In this document: positions 1 through 6,489 of the stretch, piece by piece
Position numbering within the stretch: position 1 is the first letter of the stretch
How the letters are laid out: each line of letters starts with the position of its first letter
DNA from: Verrucomicrobiota bacterium
Lineage (GTDB): Bacteria > Verrucomicrobiota > Verrucomicrobiia > Chthoniobacterales > UBA10450
DNA: 15,276 bases
Assembly (NCBI GenBank): GCA_003217835.1
Contig: QHMQ01000076.1
Location: forward strand, 1-15,276
Direction: 5' to 3'
The notes under the pieces: generated by a model
Seen by the model: the letters and a program-made list of their open reading frames with translations, nothing else
Told to the model about the DNA's origin: nothing
Database searches by the model: none
Translations under genes and position numbers: made by a program

Positions 1-614
1 ATCGCATCAGTATGCCGATCTTCGTTGAAAAGTTTGACCGCATCGAGATGCGACAGGCCGTGAATTGGATCGCCACCGATGCCGATACAAGTTGATTGGC
101 CATAGCCGCGCGTAGTCAATTGCCAGACTGCCTCATAAGTAAGTGTTCCCGAACGGGAGATCACGCCAACGTTACCCGGCTTATGAATGTAGCCCGGCAT
201 GATCCCGATCTTGCAAGCGCCCGGCGTAATGATGCCCGGACAATTCGGCCCGATGAGTCTCGATTTTTTGCCATGCATGAGCGCTTTGACACGCATCATA
301 TCCATCACCGGGATTCCTTCCGTGATACAAACAACGAGCTCAACACCAGCATCGACAGCTTCGAGAATCGAATCGGCTGCCGCCGGGGTAGGCACAAACA
401 CCATCGAGACATTGCATCTGGTCTTCTGGCGCGCTTCCCAGACCGTGTCGAATACCGGAATCGTGCCATCGAACATTTGGCCGCCCTTACCCGGCGTCAC
501 ACCCGCGACCACATTGGTGCCGTATTCGATGCACTGGCGCGTATGAAACGCGCCCGCGCTTCCGGTAATTCCCTGCACCACAAGCCGGGTGTTCTTATCG
601 ACAAGAACAGACAT
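1..614 (-). CDS. sucD: Succinyl-CoA ligase alpha subunit (partial, 3' end beyond window)
   Basis: The alpha subunit of succinyl-CoA synthetase binds CoA and carries the phosphohistidine of the TCA-cycle step succinyl-CoA + NDP + Pi to succinate + CoA + NTP, in the cytoplasm with SucC. About 204 residues are visible, starting at ATG 614-612 (MSVLVDKNTRLVVQGITG). The N-terminal CoA-binding Rossmann signature GITGSAG lies at residues 15-21, the PGKGG loop at 41-45, ITEGIP at 97-102 and GPNCPG at 122-127. The family is about 290 residues long, so the C-terminal domain with the active-site His lies off the left edge. No clear Shine-Dalgarno precedes the start. A 97-nt repeat-rich gap (615-710) separates it from the preceding VOC gene, and sucC lies 1.9 kb upstream instead of adjacent. 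The assignment is firm. Confidence 0.96.
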   Translation of the reverse strand, partial: MSVLVDKNTRLVVQGITGSAGAFHTRQCIEYGTNVVAGVTPGKGGQMFDGTIPVFDTVWEARQKTRCNVSMVFVPTPAAADSILEAVDAGVELVVCITEGIPVMDMMRVKALMHGKKSRLIGPNCPGIITPGACKIGIMPGYIHKPGNVGVISRSGTLTYEAVWQLTTRGYGQSTCIGIGGDPIHGLSHLDAVKLFNEDRHTDA

Positions 615-621
615 GATTGGA

Positions 622-715
622 ACGACGAATGACGAAGAAATCGTGATCGCTATTTCGACTTTCGGGCTTCGTCATTTGAATTTCCTTTGTCATTCGTCAT
701 TCGAGCTTTGTCATT
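622..715. repeat. Decamer repeat cluster (CTTYGTCATT type) between VOC gene and sucD
   Basis: Near-identical decamers occur on the plus strand at 667-676 (CTTCGTCATT), 685-694 (CTTTGTCATT), 692-701 (ATTCGTCATT) and 706-715 (CTTTGTCATT). An exact inverted copy, AATGACGAAG, lies at 628-637. The 628-637 and 667-676 copies could pair as a hairpin with a 29-nt loop in the leader of sucD. The TGA stop of the upstream VOC gene (713-711) lies inside the copy at 706-715. A related sequence lies at 8790-8812. The function is unknown; it is probably a small dispersed repeat of this lineage. Confidence 0.7.
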
Positions 716-1067
716 TCTTTCGTTTGTGAATGACCAGTTTATTGCCGTCTGGATCCCGGAATTGTGCCATCCAACAAACTGGCGTCTCGGTCTTTTCCAT
801 GTCAAAAGAGACGCCGCGCTCTTTCAGCTCCGCGATCGCCGCGTCGATGTCGTCCACCTCGAATGCGACCGTCGTTCCATCACGTGATGGTTTCCACGCC
901 GGATGGCAGCCGACCCCGATCGTAGTTGGGCCCAGATCGTATTCCACCCAGGCACCTTCCATTGCTGTGTGCGTGGGTTTTAGCTCTAGCGTTTCCTGAT
1001 AAAATTTTCGCGCACGCTCCGCATCAGAAACGGCGATGGCGACGAAGGCTACTTCGTTTGTGATCAT
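711..1067 (-). CDS. VOC-family (glyoxalase/dioxygenase fold) protein, second of a tandem pair
   Basis: This 118-residue protein has the vicinal oxygen chelate fold: two beta-alpha-beta-beta-beta modules, as in glyoxalase I, bleomycin-resistance proteins and extradiol dioxygenases. The opening VAFVAIAVSD strand, ERARKFYQETLEL helix, WVEYDLG strand, AFEVDDIDAAIAELKERGV module and terminal FRDPDGNKLVIHK motif are typical of short single-domain members. Its start ATG overlaps the stop of the preceding VOC gene by 4 nt (ATGA, 1064-1067), so translation is probably coupled. It shares PVC-MA and DPDGNKL-IHK with its neighbour, which suggests local duplication, but has Trp where the neighbour has His (CWMA versus CHMA). 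The substrate cannot be told. The stop codon lies in a repeat unit. Confidence 0.88.
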   Translation of the reverse strand: MITNEVAFVAIAVSDAERARKFYQETLELKPTHTAMEGAWVEYDLGPTTIGVGCHPAWKPSRDGTTVAFEVDDIDAAIAELKERGVSFDMEKTETPVCWMAQFRDPDGNKLVIHKRKK

Positions 1068-1447
1068 TTACAGATTCCTTTCTCGTTTTCAGGTTTTAAT
1101 TTGTGGATGATTAATTTGTTTCCGTCCGGATCTTGCACAACCGCCATGTGACAACACGGCGTTTCGAATGGCTCCGCGGCAAAGCGAACATGGCGGTCCC
1201 TTAATCGGTCGATCGCCTCATCAAAGTCTTCCACTTCAAATGCCGCGCCTGTCCCCTGGTCGGACGGCGTCCAGGTGTCGCTCACGTTCGCAACTGCCAG
1301 CGTATCGTCGCCGACCGCGTATTCGATCCACTTTCCGCCCATCATTTCATCCGAAGTTCTTAAGCCGAGCACCTCTTCATAAAACGAACGCGCCTGTCCG
1401 ATGTTTGTGACCGGGACTGCGACGAATCCAATGGCTTTGATTTTCAT
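1064..1447 (-). CDS. VOC-family (glyoxalase/dioxygenase fold) protein, first of a tandem pair
   Basis: This 127-residue VOC-superfamily protein belongs to the same subgroup as its downstream neighbour. Visible elements are IGFVAVPVTNIGQARSFYEE (strand plus helix 1), KWIEYAVGD (strand with a possible Glu metal ligand), AAFEVEDFDEAIDRL (second module), TPCCHMAVVQDPDGNKL and IIHK near the C-terminus. A short charged tail, ENEKGICK, extends past the fold. It overlaps the alpha/beta hydrolase gene upstream and the next VOC gene downstream by 4 nt each (ATGA), which puts it inside one translationally coupled unit beginning at sucC. Such proteins act as lyases, isomerases or dioxygenases or bind drugs; nothing in the sequence fixes the reaction. 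The fold is confident and the function open. Confidence 0.88.
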   Translation of the reverse strand: MKIKAIGFVAVPVTNIGQARSFYEEVLGLRTSDEMMGGKWIEYAVGDDTLAVANVSDTWTPSDQGTGAAFEVEDFDEAIDRLRDRHVRFAAEPFETPCCHMAVVQDPDGNKLIIHKLKPENEKGICK

Positions 1448-2529
1448 GCTCGCGTTTTTGCTTGCTGTTGCTTAAACCAATCAGTCAGCAGCCGCAGCAC
1501 TTTTGGATCGAAAGGAGCACTCTTTCCGCTGAATGCGTCTTGGATGCTCAGGTAATGTTGAAACGTGTGCCCCGTTTCTGGGACCTCAACGAAGCGCGCT
1601 GCTCCCGGGCGATTCGCATTCACATAAGCCGCGATCAATTCGTGATCTTCGCGGCTCATGATCCAATCGTATTGGCCATGCAGCACCAAAGTTGGCACTT
1701 TCACTTGCGACCACGCCGCTGCGAGGTTGAGATTTTGCAGTTGCTGATAAAACGCGAGTGGTCGGCCGTAAAGATGAGCGTGATCTTTTCCTTCGGGCCA
1801 CAGCGACGCGAGCTTCGGGTGCTCGCGCAAGATTTCATCGATCGGTTTGTTCTTGATCAGCCAATCATGATAAAGCGTCGACGCGTCTTTCATGCGAGCG
1901 TTTACTTCGGCGGGAGACTTACCCATCAGGGCGAATCGGCGCCGCTCGATTTCGAGCATGTGCTCGAACCACGTCTTCACCCAACCGCCGACTGCGACGT
2001 AACCCTGCACTTGTGCTTGCTCGGAGGGAGATTCCGCAACCAGAGGCGCGAATCCGCCGCCATTGCTGATACCGAGAATGTAAATTTGATTGGTGTCGAT
2101 GAAGTCGTAATTCTTTAACGCGTGAAACGCCGCGCGATAACCTGCAAGCTCTGATTCAAAATCGGTGTCAGAACAAACCCCTTCGCTGTCGCCAACGCCT
2201 TGCTTGTCGACTCGAAATAGAGAGAAGCCTGGCATTTGCGCCAAACCACGGAATACCATCCCACTTGCATCTTTCGTGTCTTCGGGCGCTTCGACCGAAT
2301 CGCAACTAAGCCAACCGGCCACAAAAATCACAGGGATCTTTCCCTTGGCGTCGCGTGGCTTTGTGATGATCGTCCGCAACCGCTCGCCATGTGCTGGCTT
2401 AACGAAATCGTAAATTACGTCGACATTCGGATACGACTCGCGCGGCGTTTTTGTTTTTCGCGGAAGTTCATCGCCCGCAACTGTTGCCACGAGCATCAAT
2501 GCAAAGGCGATAGTTGATCCAATTTTCAT
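1444..2529 (-). CDS. Secreted alpha/beta hydrolase (dienelactone hydrolase/peptidase S9-like)
   Basis: The protein has 361 residues. Residues 1-19 (MKIGSTIAFALMLVATVAG) form a Sec-type signal peptide, so it should act outside the cytoplasm. The mature part has the alpha/beta hydrolase core: strand VIFVAGWLSCD (68-77, oxyanion region), the VDKQGVGDSEG loop (108-117), nucleophile elbow GISNGG with Ser155, the probable acid in HGQYDW (Asp288) and the catalytic His in ETGHTF (His321). An insertion around 185-260 is a likely lid. It probably hydrolyses an ester or amide, but the substrate is unknown. Its ATG overlaps the sucC stop (ATGA, 2526-2529) and its own stop overlaps the VOC gene (1444-1447). 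This is unusual company for a TCA-cycle operon. Confidence 0.88.
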   Translation of the reverse strand: MKIGSTIAFALMLVATVAGDELPRKTKTPRESYPNVDVIYDFVKPAHGERLRTIITKPRDAKGKIPVIFVAGWLSCDSVEAPEDTKDASGMVFRGLAQMPGFSLFRVDKQGVGDSEGVCSDTDFESELAGYRAAFHALKNYDFIDTNQIYILGISNGGGFAPLVAESPSEQAQVQGYVAVGGWVKTWFEHMLEIERRRFALMGKSPAEVNARMKDASTLYHDWLIKNKPIDEILREHPKLASLWPEGKDHAHLYGRPLAFYQQLQNLNLAAAWSQVKVPTLVLHGQYDWIMSREDHELIAAYVNANRPGAARFVEVPETGHTFQHYLSIQDAFSGKSAPFDPKVLRLLTDWFKQQQAKTRA

Positions 2530-3713
2530 TTAGCTTTTGCGGCTGCAACTACTTTCTTAGCGGCATCCGCGAGATCGTCGGCCGCGATCAACGTGAGACC
2601 GCTTTCTTTGAGCAACTGTTTCCCTTTCTCGACATTTGTTCCTTCCAGTCTCACCACTAGTGGCACCGACAGCCTCACCGTTTTCGCCGCGTTGATAATA
2701 CCCTGCGCGATCACATCGCATCTCATGATTCCGCCAAATATGTTGACCAGGATTGCCTTGACCTTTTTGTCGGAGATCAGAATTTTAAACGCTTCTGTCA
2801 CTTGTTCCTCCGTCGCGCCGCCGCCGACATCGAGAAAGTTGGCCGGCTCGCCGCCATAAAATTTGATGATGTCCATTGTGGCCATGGCCAGACCGGCGCC
2901 GTTCACGAGGCAGGCGATATTTCCGTCGAGCCCGATGTAACTGAGTCCATGCTTCGAGGCTTCCACCTCGCGTGGATCTTCCTCCGCAATGTCACGCATC
3001 GCCACAATCTCCGGATGCCGATAGAGTGCGTTATCGTCGAAATTAAATTTGGCGTCGAGCGCCAGTACTTCGCCCTTGGTTGTAACTACCAGCGGATTCA
3101 CTTCAACCATCGAGCAATCGAAGGCGATGAAGGTGCGATAGAGCCCTTCGAATAATTTCGAGGCGCTTTTCAGCTGGGACGATTCAAACCCGAGTTGCTT
3201 CGCCAGTTTCCGTGTTTGAAATGATTGCAGACCGGCAAGCGGATCTATTTGTTCCCGAATAATTTTCTCAGGAGATTTCGTCGCGACGGTTTCAATTTCA
3301 ACGCCGCCTTCCGTGCTCGCGACAACCACTGGCGCGGCCGGTGCTCGATCGAGCAGAATCGCAAAATAGATTTCGCGCGCAATTTCCGCCGACTCAGCTA
3401 CGAGCACTTTGTTCACGACACGACCAGCAGGTCCGGTTTGGTGCGTGACGAGAGTCTCTCCGAGCATTTTCGACGCGATCTCGGCCGCGTGCGCCGGCGA
3501 TTTGGAAAGATGAACGCCGCCCTTGAATCCATTCTGGAATGTCCCCTTCCCTCGCCCACCGGCGTGAATCTGCGCTTTTACCACAAGATCGACATGTCCC
3601 AACTCGTTCGCGATTTGCTCTACTTCACTCGCCGTCGAGGCGACCTTGCCTCGTGTCGTCGCCACATCGAATTTTTGCAACAACTCCCTGGCTTGATACT
3701 CGTGAATGTTCAT
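2526..3713 (-). CDS. sucC: Succinyl-CoA ligase [ADP/GDP-forming] beta subunit
   Basis: The beta subunit binds nucleotide and succinate in the TCA-cycle enzyme. It has 395 residues, close to the family norm of about 390. It begins with the hallmark MNIHEYQARELLQKF and contains the ATP-grasp signature KAQIHAGGRGKG (about 45-56), the metal/nucleotide segment EVNPLVVT followed by ALDAKFNFDDNALYRH, the NFLDVGGGA loop, and the C-terminal flavodoxin-like domain with NIFGGIMRCD and VRLEGTN. The start ATG is at 3713-3711, with no obvious Shine-Dalgarno. It heads a chain of ATGA-overlapping genes (hydrolase, VOC, VOC), with sucD following 97 nt after the last. The gene looks intact. The separation from sucD by three unrelated genes is the odd point. 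Confidence 0.97.
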   Translation of the reverse strand: MNIHEYQARELLQKFDVATTRGKVASTASEVEQIANELGHVDLVVKAQIHAGGRGKGTFQNGFKGGVHLSKSPAHAAEIASKMLGETLVTHQTGPAGRVVNKVLVAESAEIAREIYFAILLDRAPAAPVVVASTEGGVEIETVATKSPEKIIREQIDPLAGLQSFQTRKLAKQLGFESSQLKSASKLFEGLYRTFIAFDCSMVEVNPLVVTTKGEVLALDAKFNFDDNALYRHPEIVAMRDIAEEDPREVEASKHGLSYIGLDGNIACLVNGAGLAMATMDIIKFYGGEPANFLDVGGGATEEQVTEAFKILISDKKVKAILVNIFGGIMRCDVIAQGIINAAKTVRLSVPLVVRLEGTNVEKGKQLLKESGLTLIAADDLADAAKKVVAAAKAK

Positions 3714-3776
3714 CTGTTTTGCCCGCGCGACAGACCGTGCAATTAGCTCGCGTTATGCATCACAGCAACGGTTTTT

Positions 3777-3800
3777 CTGTAATGGCAGGTCTCGCCTAAA
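3777..3800. repeat. Possible degenerate copy of the CTGTAG-type palindromic element
   Basis: In the 122-nt gap between sucC and the small membrane-protein gene, the plus strand reads CTGTAATGGCAGG then TCTCGCCT. This resembles the unit at 7784-7806 (CTGTAGAGGCAGCC, then GTGTCGCCT), allowing short gaps. It lies upstream of sucC and downstream of the stop at 3836. The match is short and imperfect, so membership is tentative. I see no convincing sucC promoter or terminator in the rest of the gap. Confidence 0.4.
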
Positions 3801-3835
3801 GGGATCTTGTCCGTCCGATCCCGAGACGATCTGCG

Positions 3836-4342
3836 CTATGAGTCTCGTTCCTGCCCGAGAAGAGTTCCGACGGTGCGTTGCTTAGCCGGAGGTTCGAGGC
3901 CGTCAACGAATTTTCGAAACCGCTCGGAAAAAACTTCAGGCCGAAGCTTCCAATAATGGGCAATTCCGGGCGCAGCGACGTAATGCCGTAGAAGCCCGCG
4001 CCAGCCCTCCCACAGCTGACGATCCATTAGTCCATAGACATAGTGAAAATGGATCGTTTCGAATGCCTTCAAAAATTGGTAGGCGGCGTGAAAGAAGCGG
4101 GCCTGATCTTGGGCCGAGAGCGCGTTGAGATCTTCCAGGCCTACGCGCCAGAGTCGTTCCAGCTCCGCGTTCTCCATCAAAGGCTTGGTCACATCGCGCA
4201 GGGCCGTGGCCGCGGCATCTTGCGTGGCGAGCCTTGCCACGCGCGTACTGCGGTGCACTTGAATGCCGAGATACAGCACCGAGAAAACGACCGCGATCGA
4301 GCCAACCAATTGCGAGACCGCGCTAATCGCTTCCCAGTTCAT
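3836..4342 (-). CDS. Small membrane-anchored protein of unknown function
   Basis: This 168-residue protein begins MNWEAISAVSQLVGSIAVV. Residues about 10-28 form one hydrophobic segment, ending GIQVHRSTR, whose positive charge predicts an N-out/C-in single span. The rest (about 35-168) is a soluble, mostly helical, Arg- and Trp-rich domain, with no signature I can tie to an enzyme. I recognise the general type (NWEAI, transmembrane helix, then a helical domain with a FFHAAYQFLKAFE-like segment) as a widespread hypothetical protein family of uncharacterised role. It lies 33 nt after the oxidoreductase gene on the same strand and could be cotranscribed, but an internal promoter-like element sits immediately before its ATG. 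I do not assign a function. Confidence 0.75.
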   Translation of the reverse strand: MNWEAISAVSQLVGSIAVVFSVLYLGIQVHRSTRVARLATQDAAATALRDVTKPLMENAELERLWRVGLEDLNALSAQDQARFFHAAYQFLKAFETIHFHYVYGLMDRQLWEGWRGLLRHYVAAPGIAHYWKLRPEVFSERFRKFVDGLEPPAKQRTVGTLLGQERDS

Positions 4343-4361
4343 TCCTGTGTTATACCACAGG
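4343..4361 (-). promoter_or_regulatory. Extended -10-like element inside an inverted repeat, giving a possible leaderless start
   Basis: On the minus strand TGGTATAAC (4357-4349) matches an extended -10 (TGnTATAAT), with only 6 nt before the ATG at 4342. Transcription would begin at or next to the start codon. The element sits inside the inverted repeat CCTGTG (4361-4356) and CACAGG (4349-4344). No clear -35 is visible. A similarly arranged element precedes the DUF1343 gene at 13436-13458. AGGA also abuts the ATG, too close for a normal Shine-Dalgarno. Confidence 0.45.
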
Positions 4362-4375
4362 CGACCCGCTAGTTA

Positions 4376-5404
4376 CTACTTCGGCTCGTCAGCGACTTTG
4401 AGCACGATTTTGCCGCGGGTATGATGCGTCGCGGCTTGTTCCTGCGCCTTCACCGCTTCGGTAAGCGGCAGCACTTGTGACACAACCGGCTTGATTTTCT
4501 TTTCTTCGATCAGCTTCGTAATCTCCATGAGCTCGTCTGAATTCGGTTTTACCGAGATCGGCGCCCCGCGGATTCCGTGTTTGTCGAGTTCCGCCTGATC
4601 AGGCTCGGCGACCAACGTCGCGATGAAGCCGCCCTTCTTCACCACGCCATAGGAACGCGCGAGCGTGTCTTTGCCGACCGAATCGAGCACAACATCGACA
4701 TCTTTCGCAACATCCTCGAACTTCGTCTTCGTGTAATCGATTGCCACATCCGAACCAAGTTGTTTGAGCAGATCCTGGTTTGGCGTCGAGGCCGTCGCGA
4801 TCACTTTCGCGCCGCGCGCTTTCGCGATTTGAATGGCGAAGCTGCCAACGCCGCCAGATCCGCCATGAATAAGGACGGTCTGACCCGCACTCAACTTCGC
4901 CGTGTCGATCAGCGCTTGCCACGCCGTCAAAGCCGCGAGTGGCACGCCCGCCGCTTCTACAAACGTGATCGACTTCGGCTTTGCTGCCGCCTCTCCTTCG
5001 GTTGCGACCACATAGTCTGCGTAACCGCCTCCCCACATGACATAGGCATATATTGGATCTCCGGCTTTCAGCTTGGTGATTTTCGTTCCTGTTTTCTCGA
5101 CGATGCCCGCGATGTCATACCCGGGAACCAGCGGCAGCGTCGTGCCGAAAAATTTCGCGTACTTTCCTGAGCGAATCAGCGCATCGACCGGATTCACACC
5201 TGCAGCAATCATTCGCACGAGAACCTCGTTATCTTTCGGCTCAGGCCGCGGAACTTCTTCGTACTTCAGGACCTCCGGACCGCCATACTCATGCATCACG
5301 ATCGCCTTCATCGTCGGCTTGGCTGATTGCGCAGCCGAAATGCTTGGTAGAATTGCCGCTATCGTTATTGTCGCGAATAAAAACTGTCGTCTAAACCTTG
5401 GCAT
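4376..5404 (-). CDS. Exported NADPH:quinone oxidoreductase-like MDR protein (zinc-independent)
   Basis: This 342-residue medium-chain dehydrogenase/reductase belongs to the quinone oxidoreductase group. After the leader, residues 32-52 (MKAIVMHEYGGPEVLKYEEVP) are the classic start of the catalytic domain. GVNPVDALIRSG is at 69-80, PGYDIAG at 94-100 and the NADPH-binding IHGGSGGVGSFA at 179-190; the structural zinc cysteines are absent. I chose ATG 5404-5402 over the longer open frame from 5515, because it gives a good signal peptide (RRQFLFATITIAAILPSISA). The RRQFL motif fits a Tat signal, which would export a folded, cofactor-loaded enzyme. The intergenic region to the divergent gene at 5545 is about 140 nt and presumably holds both promoters. 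The family is certain; substrate and location are inferred. Confidence 0.88.
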   Translation of the reverse strand: MPRFRRQFLFATITIAAILPSISAAQSAKPTMKAIVMHEYGGPEVLKYEEVPRPEPKDNEVLVRMIAAGVNPVDALIRSGKYAKFFGTTLPLVPGYDIAGIVEKTGTKITKLKAGDPIYAYVMWGGGYADYVVATEGEAAAKPKSITFVEAAGVPLAALTAWQALIDTAKLSAGQTVLIHGGSGGVGSFAIQIAKARGAKVIATASTPNQDLLKQLGSDVAIDYTKTKFEDVAKDVDVVLDSVGKDTLARSYGVVKKGGFIATLVAEPDQAELDKHGIRGAPISVKPNSDELMEITKLIEEKKIKPVVSQVLPLTEAVKAQEQAATHHTRGKIVLKVADEPK

Positions 5405-5544
5405 AATGCTCAGTGTGCGTCGCGCAGCGATCTTACGCGCGGAAAACTGAACGTGAGCGAGTTTGTGGGCAACCACTAAGCCTTCGAAAATTTCTCCGTG
5501 CAATTGTCCTCGCATGTTTAACGCACAGTGATCATGGTGCGCGT

Positions 5545-6027
5545 ATGATGAACACGAAAATCTTTGTTACCGCGCTGTTATCTCTCGGAATCGCTGGTCT
5601 TTGCTCCGCGCAAACCAGCCCGCCGACCACGAATACGAGTAGAACAGTGGGTGGCAGCAATGCGCCGTACACGGAAGGTCCGGTCTGGGTTCTCACAATG
5701 GTGAAAACCAAATCCGGATTGGGAGATGATTACCTCAAGTCCATTAGTCAGACCGTGAAGCCAGTTTACGACGAAGAGAAAAAGCAAAAAATCATTCTGG
5801 ATTACAAAATTCTAGAGGGCGACGCGATCGGCGCGCAAGACTTCAACATTCTCATCATGGTGCAATATCCCAACATGGCTGCGCTCGACGGATTACGCGA
5901 CAAAATGGATCCGATCGTCGAGAAGGTCATGGGTTCGGAAGACCAACGCCGCTCCACCGCCGTGAAGCGACTCGACATTCGCGAAATCCTCGGCACAAAA
6001 ACTATGCGCGAGATCACTCTTAAATAA
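5545..6027 (+). CDS. Small secreted protein, probable alpha/beta-barrel-like domain, function unknown
   Basis: The product has 160 residues, starting at ATG 5545 (or the adjacent ATG at 5548). An open frame extends upstream to 5413, but that part lies in the divergent promoter region and would bury the signal peptide. Residues 1-22 (MMNTKIFVTALLSLGIAGLC) are a Sec signal with likely cleavage after SA. Cys20 is preceded by Leu, so it is not a good lipobox. The mature domain (YTEGPVWVLTMVKTKSGLGD, then a helix, a strand ILDYKIL, DFNILIMVQYPNMAAL and a C-terminal helix) has the strand-helix pattern of dimeric alpha/beta-barrel proteins. I recognise homologues only as hypothetical proteins of soil bacteria. 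The pair with the following membrane-protein gene is co-directional. Confidence 0.75.
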   Translation: MMNTKIFVTALLSLGIAGLCSAQTSPPTTNTSRTVGGSNAPYTEGPVWVLTMVKTKSGLGDDYLKSISQTVKPVYDEEKKQKIILDYKILEGDAIGAQDFNILIMVQYPNMAALDGLRDKMDPIVEKVMGSEDQRRSTAVKRLDIREILGTKTMREITLK

Positions 6028-6096
6028 GAGTGGCATGCTGGCGTGACCAAATCTAATTACCGGGATAACCCGAATGCCGAGCATGATCGCCTCAAT

Positions 6097-6411
6097 ATGA
6101 AACGCACAGTCAAACGGATCGCACCGCTGCAAGCAGGCAAGATGCTGGGCGTACTTTATGCCTGCATGGGCTTGATCTTCCTGCCAATTTTTATGCTGGC
6201 CGCGGCGGCAGGCGCGTTCGCGCAACATACGCAGGGAGCCCAAGCCTCTTCGACTGCGCCGGGCGCAGTTGTAGCGGGAATCATGTTCGGGATGGGTCTT
6301 TTCATGCCGGTGATCTACGGCGTGATGGGATTCATCTTCGGTGTTATCGGCGCCGCCATCTACAATCTTGTCGCACGCTGGATCGGCGGCATCGAAGTCG
6401 AAGTGGCGTAG
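6097..6411 (+). CDS. Small two-helix membrane protein, function unknown
   Basis: From ATG 6097 the product has 104 residues: a short basic N-terminus (MKRTVKRIAPLQAGK), a first hydrophobic helix at about 15-42, a Gln/Ser/Thr-rich loop, and a long second hydrophobic stretch at about 55-92 that ends in WIGGIEVEVA. An in-frame GTG at 6043 would add 18 polar residues; the ATG is preferred because homologous small proteins typically begin MKR followed by a basic stretch and PLQ. The pattern resembles DUF3566-like transmembrane proteins, but I would not assign the family without a search. It follows the secreted protein gene by about 70 nt and runs convergently into the flavin monooxygenase. No clear terminator is visible in the 78-nt convergent gap; a small CACTGCAGTG palindrome is present. 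Confidence 0.68.
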   Translation: MKRTVKRIAPLQAGKMLGVLYACMGLIFLPIFMLAAAAGAFAQHTQGAQASSTAPGAVVAGIMFGMGLFMPVIYGVMGFIFGVIGAAIYNLVARWIGGIEVEVA

Positions 6412-6489
6412 TCGTCAAGAGATCAACGTCGCGACACTGCAGTGAAACGCCGATCTTGCGGGGCACGTCAGCGCTTCGAACAAGGCTCC

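Noticed and set aside
96..632. Plus-strand open frame of 178 codons opposite sucD
   Set aside because: It lies antisense to a clearly conserved sucD and its composition is Arg/His-rich as expected for a shadow frame of GC-rich DNA.
667..715. CRISPR-like array
   Set aside because: The units are 10 nt long with irregular spacing and no unique spacers of CRISPR size; no cas genes are present.
1462..2118. Plus-strand open frame of 218 codons opposite the hydrolase
   Set aside because: The minus strand encodes a complete alpha/beta hydrolase with signal peptide and catalytic triad; the antisense frame shows no family motif.
3225..3746. Plus-strand open frame opposite sucC
   Set aside because: It is a shadow of the conserved ATP-grasp gene, with no recognisable motif.
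3714..3835. sucC promoter candidates
   Set aside because: TTGCTG and TAATTG have 17-nt spacing but the -10 match is poor, so I do not call it.
5405..5515. N-terminal extension of the oxidoreductase to 5515
   Set aside because: It would place 37 unrelated residues before a good signal peptide and cover the divergent promoter region.
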